Of a stretch of DNA of 64,000 nucleotides, positions 55,940 to 64,000 are shown piece by piece. Positions within the stretch are counted from its first letter, which is position 1. The number at the start of each line of letters is the position of its first letter. The notes below the pieces were generated by a model that was given only the letters and a program-made list of their open reading frames with translations, was not told the DNA's origin and made no database searches. Made by a program: the position numbers and the translations under genes. Source of the stretch: Mermis nigrescens (taxonomy: Eukaryota > Nematoda > Enoplea > Mermithida > Mermithidae); the NCBI GenBank assembly GCA_036768485.1, contig JAVLUZ010000145.1, positions 16,767,026 through 16,831,025 on the forward strand. Direction: 5' to 3'.

Positions 55940-56030
55940 TACCCTTGGCACGACCCTCGGCCGAAGCAAGGATTTCAAACTGCCTCGGCCAAGGCCGAGA
56001 GTCCAAAAAGTACCCTCGTTCCGATCACTG
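55940..56030. mobile_element. Solo right end of a hAT element with CTCGGCC hexamers
   Basis: The sequence ends TACCCTCGTTCCGATCACTG. Read inward it is the tip CAGTGATCGG, a TTTTT tract and CTCGGCC-type repeats, the same plan as 5061-6148, 18976-24250 and 41032-43437. No matching left tip was found. Confidence 0.5.
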
Positions 56031-56271
56031 GTTACATATATGATATAGCGTGGTTGTTTCGCTGTGGTTTTTGAGTTTTTATGTACGGACGTTCAGGCAC
56101 CCGTCAGGTACGCAAATAACAGAATAATTTTTTCCAACCGAGGTATGCGGGTTTACCCGATCCAGTGTGCACTGTTACTTCTTATTTAGCTCGCGGGAAA
56201 TCGCCATAATTGTTTGAAACAGAAAAAAACCTAAATTAAAATTTATTCAAATTATTTTTTTGTTTTTACAG

Positions 56272-56560
56272 CCGGCCGCCAGCGGCGTCGCCGTACGAAG
56301 ACGTCGGCTTGCTGGCGTCGACTTTGTCGTGCAGAGCTTTGCCCGTCGTTGTGCTGCTCGGTGCGCCAGGCGTCGGTCGCGACGAACTCAAACGGCGTTT
56401 GTTGGCTTTGAACGCGAACAGATTCGCGTGCGCGGTGCCGCACACGAGCCGCGCCGCTCGATTCAACGAAACGCACGGCGTTGAGTATTTTTTCGCTTCC
56501 AAGCTCAACATGCTAGCGTGGGCTGAGGAAAATCGATTCGTAGAATATGGCGAATATAGG
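56272..56560 (+). CDS. MPP7: MAGUK p55 (MPP3/MPP7-type) scaffold, exon 4: first half of guanylate-kinase-like domain
   Basis: The acceptor tttgtttttacag ends at 56271. The first base completes the codon left by exon 3. The frame reads PYEDVGLLAS, then LPVVVLLGAPGVGRDELKRR, LLALNANRFACAVPHTSRAA, HGVEYFFASK and NRFVEYGEYR. The VPHTSR and FVEYGEY motifs are hallmark GK features that in true kinases bind GMP. The P-loop reads GAPGVGRDEL, lacking the Lys-Ser/Thr of active kinases, as in other p55 MAGUKs, so a protein-binding role is expected. The donor is TATAGG|GTACAC (phase 0). The exon is markedly GC-rich against its AT-rich surroundings. A short hAT element begins 28 bp after it. Confidence 0.92.
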
Positions 56561-56588
56561 GTACACACTTTCACACTGGGGGTATGGG

Positions 56589-56936
56589 CAGGGCCGTATT
56601 CGGGAGAGTGGCCGCTCCCCGGCTTGGACGAAAAATTTTTTTAAAGGTAATATGCGCGGAAAGACGGAAAATCGCATGTCTTTGACGAAAAATCTTCAAA
56701 TTTTTGGCGCTTGGCGCCAATTGTGAAGTATCTTCCATAATTTTGGCTCAACCGCGGCCAAAAAGTGACATACTTTTTGTAACCGTTTCAGTTAAAAAAT
56801 TTTCTTTACAAACTTCGAATTTTACGATCTTAATGGATAGAGCATGTCGAAAAATGCGGTATGTGTGAGCTATCCGGATATATAGACATATTTGTGTTGG
56901 GTTCGCCCCCTTGACCGAATCATGAGTACGGGCTTG
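56589..56936. mobile_element. hAT element, CAGGGCCGTATT tips, beside the exon 4 splice donor
   Basis: Left CAGGGCCGTATTCGGG and right CATGAGTACGGGCTTG, with the perfect 8-bp duplication GGTATGGG (56581-56588 and 56937-56944). It has a hairpin GGCGCTTGGCGCC at about 56704. It is 348 bp. Confidence 0.88.
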
Positions 56937-57768
56937 GGTATGGGGTATTCTTCTACCAGAACTTTTTAAATACATACTTCCTCAGGCCATTTTTGGACCA
57001 GAAGCTATTGCATTAGCAATTAAAAAGCTTCAAACTACGTCAAAGAACTTAATTTCAAGTACCGGGTGCCAGATGGCTTTTGCTCTCTCTCTCCTGAGGC
57101 CACACATGACATAAAGGAGGTGAGGGGGGAAAGGTCAGCTAGGCAGGTACCGTCCGGCGATTTTGAGCTGATGGTACGTTTCTGGCATCAAATTTGGGGT
57201 AAAAAGCAGTAAAAATGTCAACATTTGTCGCGCCGTATTAGTACTTTTAAGTACTTTTTACTCAAAATGCGCCCAAAATTGATAAATTTTTCCATTTTTC
57301 ATTATCATGCAGTCAAAATGGATTAAAACTTTTTAAAATGCAATATTACCACGAAAAAACTTTTTATAGGCTATATTGACCATTTTGATCGCTAAAACAG
57401 CAAAAAATCGTAAACGTTAAATTTACTGTTTTAAATTTTTTGGAATTTCATCAATCTTGCCGACCCTGACTTTGTGCAGCTATGCCTGCGGCAGTAACTA
57501 AACGCAATCTAAAGTCTAGTTACATATGTATCAATTTATTCATAATTGAAACGCTATTGATACATATATAATTTAGTAGCCTGGTCCATCATTAGCTTTC
57601 AAAAGATCATTCATATGAAGTGGGTACAAACATAAATTTTCAAGTAAATCGGTGTCATTTATTATACTTTACACATTTTTCCGCAACACATTGTTAGAAT
57701 AACGATCAGGACCTTGTTCTTGTAAAAAATGTTAGGCCTATGCAAGTCTGTTTTTCGCAATTGTTCCA
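56937..57768. other. Intron sequence, nothing recognised
   Basis: No exon or delimitable repeat was found between the hAT element and the open frame at 57769. Confidence 0.35.
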
Positions 57769-58149
57769 ATGTTTTCGGCAACATTAAAGTCGGGGGAGTT
57801 TTTGGGTAAAAAATACATGTTGCTGGAGTTTTTGATAATTTCTCTGCTTTCTTGTAACAAGGTTTCGGCCGGCCTTTTGCCGAATTTCGTAAAAAATCCT
57901 TCAGTACGTTTATTTCATATGTCCTGGCTGGACCCATCTTTCAATTCGGCCCAATTATTGCAAGATCTATGTTTTATTAATAAACGTGATTCCTGCCATC
58001 GCGAGCTTCACGAAATCAATGCATTTGATTTGATCGATTGTACGTATAATGCTTGCCACGAATGTTTACGTTTTAATATGCTCCATAGGATGATAGAGCT
58101 TGTTAAGGCTTATATGTTTAACACGTCGGTCGTGCGTGAGCGGAAATGA
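57769..58149 (+). CDS. Unrecognised open frame in MPP intron 4
   Basis: A 126-codon frame lies between exons 4 and 5. The second half (from about LLPNFVKNPSVRLFHMSWLD through QLLQDLCFINK, CHRELHEINAFDLIDCTYNA, CHECLRF and LVKAYMF) has a mixed, protein-like composition with four cysteines, and it is less AT-rich than its flanks. I do not recognise a domain. It cannot be an ordinary exon of the MAGUK as laid out, because exon 4 and exon 5 join in phase and continue the kinase-like domain without it. It could be a fragment of a mobile-element protein, a nested gene or chance. Confidence 0.25.
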   Translation: MFSATLKSGEFLGKKYMLLEFLIISLLSCNKVSAGLLPNFVKNPSVRLFHMSWLDPSFNSAQLLQDLCFINKRDSCHRELHEINAFDLIDCTYNACHECLRFNMLHRMIELVKAYMFNTSVVRERK

Positions 58150-58992
58150 GACCGAAGTGTTAAAGATATAACCCTACAAGCTCTAGAAGCTTATTAAAGC
58201 GTAAACATTCATGGCGAGTAGTACGTTGTTTTTCGATTTCATATAGGTTCCCGCCATTAACACTCAATTTTAAGCAACGATATATGTAATGATGGTAAAA
58301 TTAAAAGTTCTTCTTCCTTCAATTCTAAATTAAAATAGACTTAAATTTTCAAGCACTAGAATCATACGTGCACACGGTCAAAAGTTTTAGGAGGAGGGTA
58401 AACCAATTTTTCTTGGGGTAAGGGGAATGAGTAATTTATGTCAAGTTTTGATACTTAATTCGTCGTATTTTTATTTTTCATGAATATGTGTGGTTAAATT
58501 TACATGAAAACAATAAGATTAAGGGCGATGGTGTGACCCGTGACATCAATTATGTATGAAATTATGAAAGAGAACAGTCTGGATGAATGAATTGAACTGT
58601 CTACTGCTCGAAAAAAAGAATATGTACTACATATTATACTATCATACGTCATTTGACGCATTTTCATAGTTCGAGCACCAGGGTTTGGTTCAAAATGACC
58701 TGAGGGATATGCTTTTCAAAAGTTTTAGTAGGGGGATACCTTCCATACCCCCCAGTGTGCATGTATGACTAGAATACTGACTCCCTTCTTTCCGTAGATG
58801 ACTGTTGTTTACTTCTCTGAGCTTCGTTGTGTACGCATGATGAGTTCGCGAATTTAGTACGTTTAAATAAAAGTTTTTTTGTAATATTTGAAAACGCATC
58901 CAAAGATTGTTTTGGTCTCGGTTATTCTTACTGTACCTGCATAGTACCCTATCTGCAATTTATATTTTCTGATTTTTTCTTAACATGCGCAG
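58150..58992. other. Intron sequence with a weak repeat fragment
   Basis: About 58680-58780 ('ggttcaaaatgacctgaggg...aaaagt.ttagtagggggatacc') resembles 8308-8375. Otherwise nothing is recognised. Confidence 0.35.
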
Positions 58993-59183
58993 GGCAATTT
59001 GTACGGCACGTTAATTGATAGTGTCGAACAAGTAGCTTACGAGCAAAAACGACAATGCATTTTGACCCCTTATGCTCACGCGTTGAAGGTGTTGCGAAAT
59101 GCCCGTCTGAAACCAATAGTAATCTTCATAAAAGCACCTTCACTGGACATTTTAAAGCAGACGCGGCGGTTGGATTGCACTAG
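58993..59183 (+). CDS. MPP7: MAGUK p55 (MPP3/MPP7-type) scaffold, exon 5: continuation of guanylate-kinase-like domain
   Basis: The acceptor taacatgcgcag ends at 58992. The frame reads GNLYGTLIDSVEQVAYEQKR, then QCILTPYAHALKVLRNARLK and PIVIFIKAPSLDILKQTRR. NLYGT directly after EYGEYR of exon 4 is the canonical GK continuation, and IFIKAPS matches the IFIKPPS strand of MPP7. The 3' border is uncertain: CGGCG|GTTGGA (59168) and CACTAG|GTTTGA (59183) are both possible and both leave two bases. I chose the later. The remaining third of the GK domain (lid and C-terminal helices) and the stop were not found before 64000, so the gene either continues past the window or is broken by the transposons at 59.4-61.7 kb. 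Confidence 0.87.
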
Positions 59184-59419
59184 GTTTGATTTTTCTATTT
59201 CCAGTATGTACAATATAATTAAATATGTGAAGCTTAAAAAGCGCAAAATTCTTAGGGATTCACGAAATGGGCGAAAAACATCAACATCGACGTTTCCCGT
59301 TCAATTTTATCTCATGTGTCAAAAAGTTGTGACAAACTAAAATATTTTGAGACCTGGAGTTGACTTCTACTTAGGTTTTATTAAACGTTGTTCGATTCGA
59401 TCAATGAAACGTTTGAGTA

Positions 59420-59437
59420 TACTTACTTACTTACTTA
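59420..59437. repeat. (TACT)n tail of the RTE-like LINE
   Basis: Four and a half TACT units lie immediately beyond the 3' end of the minus-strand LINE. Short-unit 3' tails are usual for RTE-type LINEs. Confidence 0.65.
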
Positions 59438-59450
59438 AACACCATAAGCT

Positions 59451-61593
59451 TCAATGACGTTGGTAGGGCAACGACCGTTGAGCTGTGGCGGCCAAAGGCA
59501 GTGTATCACGGATTACAGCACGCCATTGATCGCGGTTCAAGGCTGCTTGTTGGGCATCAATGATTGAGAAGTGGAGCGGCTGAACATCTTGTGCCACTTG
59601 TGTCAACCATGTTTTCTTAGGGGCGTCTCGAGAGATTTTCCACCCCGTGGGCCGCTTGGAGTTAATTAACTGATAGGGTAGTCTGGTGTTGTTCATGCGG
59701 CAGACATGTCCAAACCACCTGAGCCGCTGTCGCTTTAAGTAGAGTTCAATACTGGTTTGGTTTTTACATACTTGCAGCACAGTTTCATTCTCCCATCGGT
59801 CTCGTAGATTTATGTGCAAAATGCTGCGAAGACATTGAAGTTGAAAACGTTCTAATATGTGCATATCGCTTTTAAGCAGAGTCCACGACTCAGAGCCGTA
59901 CATCAAAATTGTCCGGATGGAAGCATTAAAAATTCTCATTTTTGTTGTGATGGTAACGTCTTTTTGGTTCCACAAACACTTCTTTAGTGAAGTGAATGCT
60001 GACATGGCATTCCCAATGCGGTTTTTGATGTCGCTAGTTGCTACTATTCGTCCACTATCAATAACCGATCCCAAATATTTAAATGCATCCACCCTTTCGA
60101 TTGGTTTGCCATCAAGTTGTAATATGGCCGGTTGTGTGCCCGTGAGAATAAATTTAGTTTTTTCGCTGTTTATTGTCAGGCCGTTGGCATTCACTTGTAA
60201 CGCATTCAAGGTATTTTGTGCGGCTTGAGCTGTTTCGGCAAAAAATACAATGTCGTCGGCGTATACTAAATCAGTGAGAGACAAATTAGCTCCGACTTGT
60301 ACACCTGGCATGTCGTCGAAAGTTTTTCTGAGAATCCAGTCCATAGTCACGTTGAACAACATAGGCGAAATAATGCATCCCTGTTTAACGCCAGTGGTAA
60401 TTGAGAATGGTGAGGACACATTTCCCAAATATTTTGCCCTGCTCATTCCACCGTCGTAGAAGGCCTTGAGAATACTAAGTGTGGCATGCGGGATTGATTC
60501 ATTTTTGAGGGCGCACCATAAGGACGAATGGTCTCATGCTATCGAATGCGCATGCAAAATCCACAAATACCAAGAATGTGTCCTTTTTACAGCGTAGGCG
60601 CGATTCGGTTAGTTGCCTAAGTGTGAATATTTGGTCGGTGCAACCTCTTCCAGGCCTGAAACCAGCCTGCTCTTCCCTGCAGTTAGTTTCTCTAACACTG
60701 AGTAGTCTGGATCGGATTATAGAGGTCAGAAGTTTTCCAGATGTTGCTAACAGGCTTATTCCTCTATAGTTTTTGCAGGTAGCTGGGTCTCCCTTTTTGT
60801 GAATTGGTACGATAATTGAGTCCTTAAAGTCTTGAGGCACTGTGCCTTTGTTCCAGATGGTCTAGTATACGCCTTTTAGTTGTTTGACTATTGCCTCTCC
60901 TCCAGCTTTTAAAGCTTCAGCAGGGATGTTGTCCACACCTGGTGCCTTCCGGTTCTTGAGTCTTTTTATTGATATTCTGATTTCCTCTTCAGTTGGAGGA
61001 TGATCATTAATTGTGCTTGAAAATTTCAGATCCACGTTCTCCATCAGCCTTTTGTCTAGGCTTGTGGGGTGTGGGCGGTTAAGCAATTGGCTAAAATGTT
61101 CTTTCCTTCTATCTAGTTTACCCGTTAGTGATTTGATGGGGTTGCCATGGTGATCTTTGAGGTTTGAACTCGTTGCTTTAAACTTTCCATTACAACTTCG
61201 CAGGTTGCTGTAAAGTAAGCGCGAATCATGGTTTTTGCTGGCTATTTCCATTTCTTGGGCTTTCACATTCCACCAAGCGTCCTTATCCGTCTTAAGCTGC
61301 CGTTTAATTTGTCTATTGAGGAAAAGGTACAGCTTGTGATTAATATTCTTGATTTTTGCGCGTTCTTCAACTAGTTTTAGGGTATCATCTGAGATCCAAG
61401 GCTTTATTTTTCGTCGTTTTTTGTGACAAATTTCATTAAGTGAGTAGATAATGGCGTTTTTTGTTGAGTTCCAGTTTTCATCAACATTGTTGGCTAACAT
61501 TGCTTTAAACTTTCCATTACAACTTCGCAGGATGCTGTAAAGTAAGCGCGAATCATGGTTCTTGCTGGCTATTTCCATTTCTTGGGCTTTCAC
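59451..61593 (-). pseudogene. RTE-like LINE reverse transcriptase (craniofacial-development-protein-2-type), degenerate
   Basis: On the minus strand, in order: a pre-RT segment (KRRKIKPWISDDTLKLVEER), the RT entry (TEEEIRISIKRLKNRKAPGV, DNIPAEALK), VPIHKKGDPATCKNYRGISL, RPGRGCTDQIFTLRQ, FVDFACAFDS, GVKQGCIISPMLFN, the catalytic YADDIVFF (about 60260), AFKYLGSVID, and the C-terminal RLRWFGHVCRM and PKKTWLTQV blocks, ending at 59451. Defects are an in-frame stop near 60864 (KGVY*), a frameshift near 60530, and a tandem duplication inside the pre-RT part. The endonuclease region is missing, so the copy is 5' truncated at about 61740. It lies just after the last visible MPP exon, in opposite orientation. 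Confidence 0.88.
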
Positions 61594-61740
61594 ATTCCAC
61601 CAAGCGTCCTTATCCGTCTTAAGCTAGATAATGGCGTTTTTTGTTGAGTTCCAGTTTTCATCAACATTGTTGGCTAACATTGCTTTAAACTTTCCATTAC
61701 AACTTCGCAGGATGCTGTAAAGTAAGCGCGAATCATATAA
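61173..61740. repeat. Internal tandem duplications at the LINE 5' break
   Basis: 'cattacaacttcgcagg.tgctgtaaagtaagcgcgaatcat' occurs three times (about 61189, 61516 and 61695). 61449-61556 is repeated as 61628-61735, and about 61204-61304 as 61524-61626. The last copy ends in 'tataatcataattaataattataatcata'. Confidence 0.8.
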
Positions 61741-62117
61741 TCATAATTAATAATTATAATCATAATTGAGTATAGGAGGACGGAAAATTTAATCTTCAAT
61801 TTTAATCTCGCGACATTTAATCTAAGCTGCATCATAGTTTCTGCTTGAGTTTTTCATTCTCTTTCTGGGATTTCACTTCTTTCGCTTTCCCCTTAAATAT
61901 GCCCCTGCCTATGTATATGCCTAAAGTCACAAAATCTGTTAAAAAATACTTTTTAAGCAACTCAAAAAATCGAGGTATATTCTGCGGCCGCTGAAAAATT
62001 TAATCATCTTTAAATAATATTCAATGCTTCATATAATAGTGTATAAACATAATTTAAAATGTGTGCTTTTTGTACATAGCTTGCAAGTTGCAACGCTGTC
62101 TTGCTTCGCATCGTGAT
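61741..62117. other. Nothing recognised
   Basis: AT-rich sequence. 'gcgacttt/gtcacaaaatctgttaaaaa' type words at 61925-61990 recur inverted at about 62700-62790, suggesting a decayed inverted repeat of unknown type around 61910-62800. Confidence 0.35.
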
Positions 62118-62370
62118 CACTTGTGGGCGTGGGGGGTTGGGGGTATGCACCCCATAGAGGGCCGAATTCCCGCCCTAGGAACCAAAATACCCCCGTCAGA
62201 ATTCAATGTTTGAGAACTTTTTGTTTTTTCCGCAATTTTTCGATGCCAATGAATAGTGCCCAATGAGAAACGTTGAAAAATTGTGTTTTTTCTCCATATC
62301 ACCATTTTTGAGACCGTTTTTGACCTCTGAAAAATCTTGCATCCCCCAACATAGGTGCTGCCCACCTATG
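62118..62370. mobile_element. hAT element, CAYACSTGGGC family
   Basis: Left CACTTGTGGGCGTGG and right GCTGCCCACCTATG, with the perfect 8-bp duplication ATCGTGAT (62110-62117 and 62371-62378). It is 253 bp and is inserted inside the inverted-repeat region 61910-62800. Confidence 0.88.
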
Positions 62371-62930
62371 ATCGTGATTGATAGATTACTAACTGCAATT
62401 GTATTTGAAGGTGTTTTGTTTTATTGTGAGCATTGTAGCAAGCAAACCTGACGTCAATTGGTTAGTGCAACAAATCGTTGCGGGCATGCAAGCGTACCTA
62501 CCTGTAGGTTGTTTCACGTAAGCTTACGCGTTTCCTACTGCTTCAAACCAACAATTCCTTTGATTGTCTTGAATGCATCGATATTTGCTATTCATTTAAT
62601 TGTTTTACAAACTCGCTCCTAGTTTATCCCATAGCTATTGCATAGTTAACTTGCTATTTTTTCAATCGTTATTTTAATTAGTGGTTTATTTCAATCAACA
62701 GGCCGCAGAATATACTTCGATTTTTGGCGTTGCTTAGAAAAAGTTTGATTTTTAACAGATTTTGCGACTTTAGGCATATACTTAGGTAGCTTTTTCCTAT
62801 TCTCCTCCTTTTACATCCTTACTAATCCGTAATCACAAGAACATTCGTCTTTTTTGTTCCATCGGATCATTTTTCTTAGCTAGTCTGATATATTTATTTG
62901 TATACATAAAGGGAGGGCCTTAAATCATTG

Positions 62931-64000
62931 GTGGACAGCACCAAAATTCTGGGGGGTGTGTGTGTGCAATATTTTTTAAACGTTAAAAAATGGTCTTTAA
63001 AATGGTGGTGGTGAAAAAACGCCATTTTTCAACGTTTCTCATCGAGCTCGATCCATTGGCATATATGATCTTGAAGGGGGTCGGGGGTATACGTGGGCAG
63101 CAAGAAAATTCTGGGGGGTGCAAGATTTTTTTGAAGGTCAAAAAAATGGCCCTAAAAATGGAGGTATGGCGATAAAAACACCATTTTTCGACGTTTCTCA
63201 TCAAGCACTATCCATTGGCATCTAAAAATTACAAAAAAAGACGAAAAATTTTTCAAAAATTGAATTCTGGGGGGGTATTTTGATTTCTGGGAGGGGGTAT
63301 TTTGGTTTCTGGGGGTGCATACCCCCAAAACCCCCCACGCCCAGGTGTGGTCGGGGGGCAGAAAATTTTCCAACCCGTCCTTCCAGAAATTTTTTCACCC
63401 TCCCCAGAATTTGCGACTTTTCTTCAAAAGTTCCCAAAATTTCCTGAAAATTCGGAGAAAAGGTGTTTTTCAAAGTGAACGCTAAAAACGATGTTTTGAC
63501 GCGTACCCACCAAACGTAGGCGTGGGGAGGGGAAAAGGGTTTTGGGGTGGATGGCACCACACATGGGGGTATGCACCCCCAGAAGTTCGAATACCCCCAG
63601 AATTCAATTTTCGAATTTTTTTTCGCAATTTTTAGATGCCAATGGATTTCGGGGGGAATGTGAAAGGTCAAAAAATATTCTGAAAAATGGTGGTATGGCG
63701 AAAAAATACCGTTTTTCAACGTTACTCATCGAGCACTATCAATTGGCATCAAAGAATTGCGGAAAAAACAACAAAATTTCAACCCCCAGACCCCCACGCT
63801 CGTGTGTGGATAGTAGTACTCGATGAGAAACGTTGAAAAGTGGTGTTTTTTCGCCATACAACCATACGTAGGCAGCAAGAAAATTCTGGGGGGGGGGTGC
63901 AAGATTTTTTTGAAGGTCGAAAAATGGCCTTAAAAATGGTGGTATGGCGATAAAAACACCATTTTTCGACGTTTCTCATCAATCACTATCCATTGGCATC
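62931..64000. mobile_element. Cluster of CAYACSTGGGC-family hAT copies
   Basis: At least four copies are packed here. One begins CATTGGTGGACAGCACC at about 62931. A complete one is at 63088-63349. Rearranged pieces lie at about 63500-63770. One begins near 63850 (ACGTAGGCAGCAAG) and runs off the window. Apart from 63088-63349 their borders are not clear. Confidence 0.65.
63088..63349. mobile_element. hAT element, CAYACSTGGGC family, complete
   Basis: Left TATACGTGGGCAGCAAG (first base changed from C) and right CGCCCAGGTGTG, with the perfect duplication GTCGGGGG (63080-63087 and 63350-63357). It is 262 bp and inserted in an older copy of the same family. Confidence 0.82.

Noticed and set aside
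56260..56484. Arg-rich plus- and minus-strand frames over the kinase exon
   Set aside because: They are shadows of the GC-rich MPP exon 4; only the frame with GAPGVGRDEL and VPHTSR fits the MAGUK.

Overview
The window is eukaryotic nuclear DNA, AT-rich and crowded with transposable elements. It holds two recognisable host genes, each split into short exons by repeat-filled introns with GT/AG borders. Gene content suggests an arthropod, probably an insect. A mealybug- or aphid-like hemipteran is only an impression from the repeat texture and is not shown by the sequence. There is nothing prokaryotic here.

Gene 1 (minus strand, 14436 to 3886) is an MRG15/MORF4L1-type chromatin reader. One exon carries the chromo-barrel domain, one a Ser/Ala-rich basic linker, and two the MRG domain. 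The four exons join in phase to 1221 nt (406 residues plus stop). Gene 2 (plus strand, 47577 to about 59183, 3' end not found) is a MAGUK p55 scaffold of the MPP3/MPP7 (insect Metro) type: L27 region, PDZ, SH3 and the first part of the guanylate-kinase-like domain, in five exons with consistent phases.

Nearly everything else is mobile DNA, and much of it can be delimited to the base. At least fifteen elements with hAT-like tips are flanked by perfect 8-bp target-site duplications. They fall into several tip classes: CAGTGTTTTTT, TAGTGATCGACC and relatives, CAGGSCCGTA, CAYACSTGGGC and CATACATG. There are also TA-flanked Tc1/mariner-like elements, two types of element with 9-bp duplications that carry minisatellites, a foldback-like 3.96-kb inverted repeat (33936-37895), a TIR element containing a tRNA-like sequence, and decayed LINEs (39.7-44.2 kb, 59.4-61.7 kb and several 3' ends). 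No transposase gene is recognisable, so the DNA elements all look non-autonomous.

Layout: 0-3.8 kb repeats; 3.9-14.5 kb gene 1 with its introns; 15-33 kb repeat block including a 5.3-kb hAT element (18976-24250) and a nested palindromic region (24.8-30.5 kb); 33-38 kb tRNA-like TIR element and foldback; 38-47 kb LINE broken by a 2.4-kb hAT element, then more hAT and minisatellite elements; 47.6-59.2 kb gene 2; 59.4-64 kb RTE-like LINE and a cluster of short hAT elements.

The most unusual signals are these. (1) A short GC hairpin, CGGCGC-NNN-GCGCCG, recurs about thirty times in otherwise unrelated AT-rich repeats, with paired (compensatory) stem changes. (2) One hAT group has a shared subterminal plan (tip, hexamer array, T-tract, hexamer array), while the hexamer itself differs between elements. 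(3) A 52-bp fragment covering a splice acceptor and exon start of MRG15 is duplicated upstream in its own intron.
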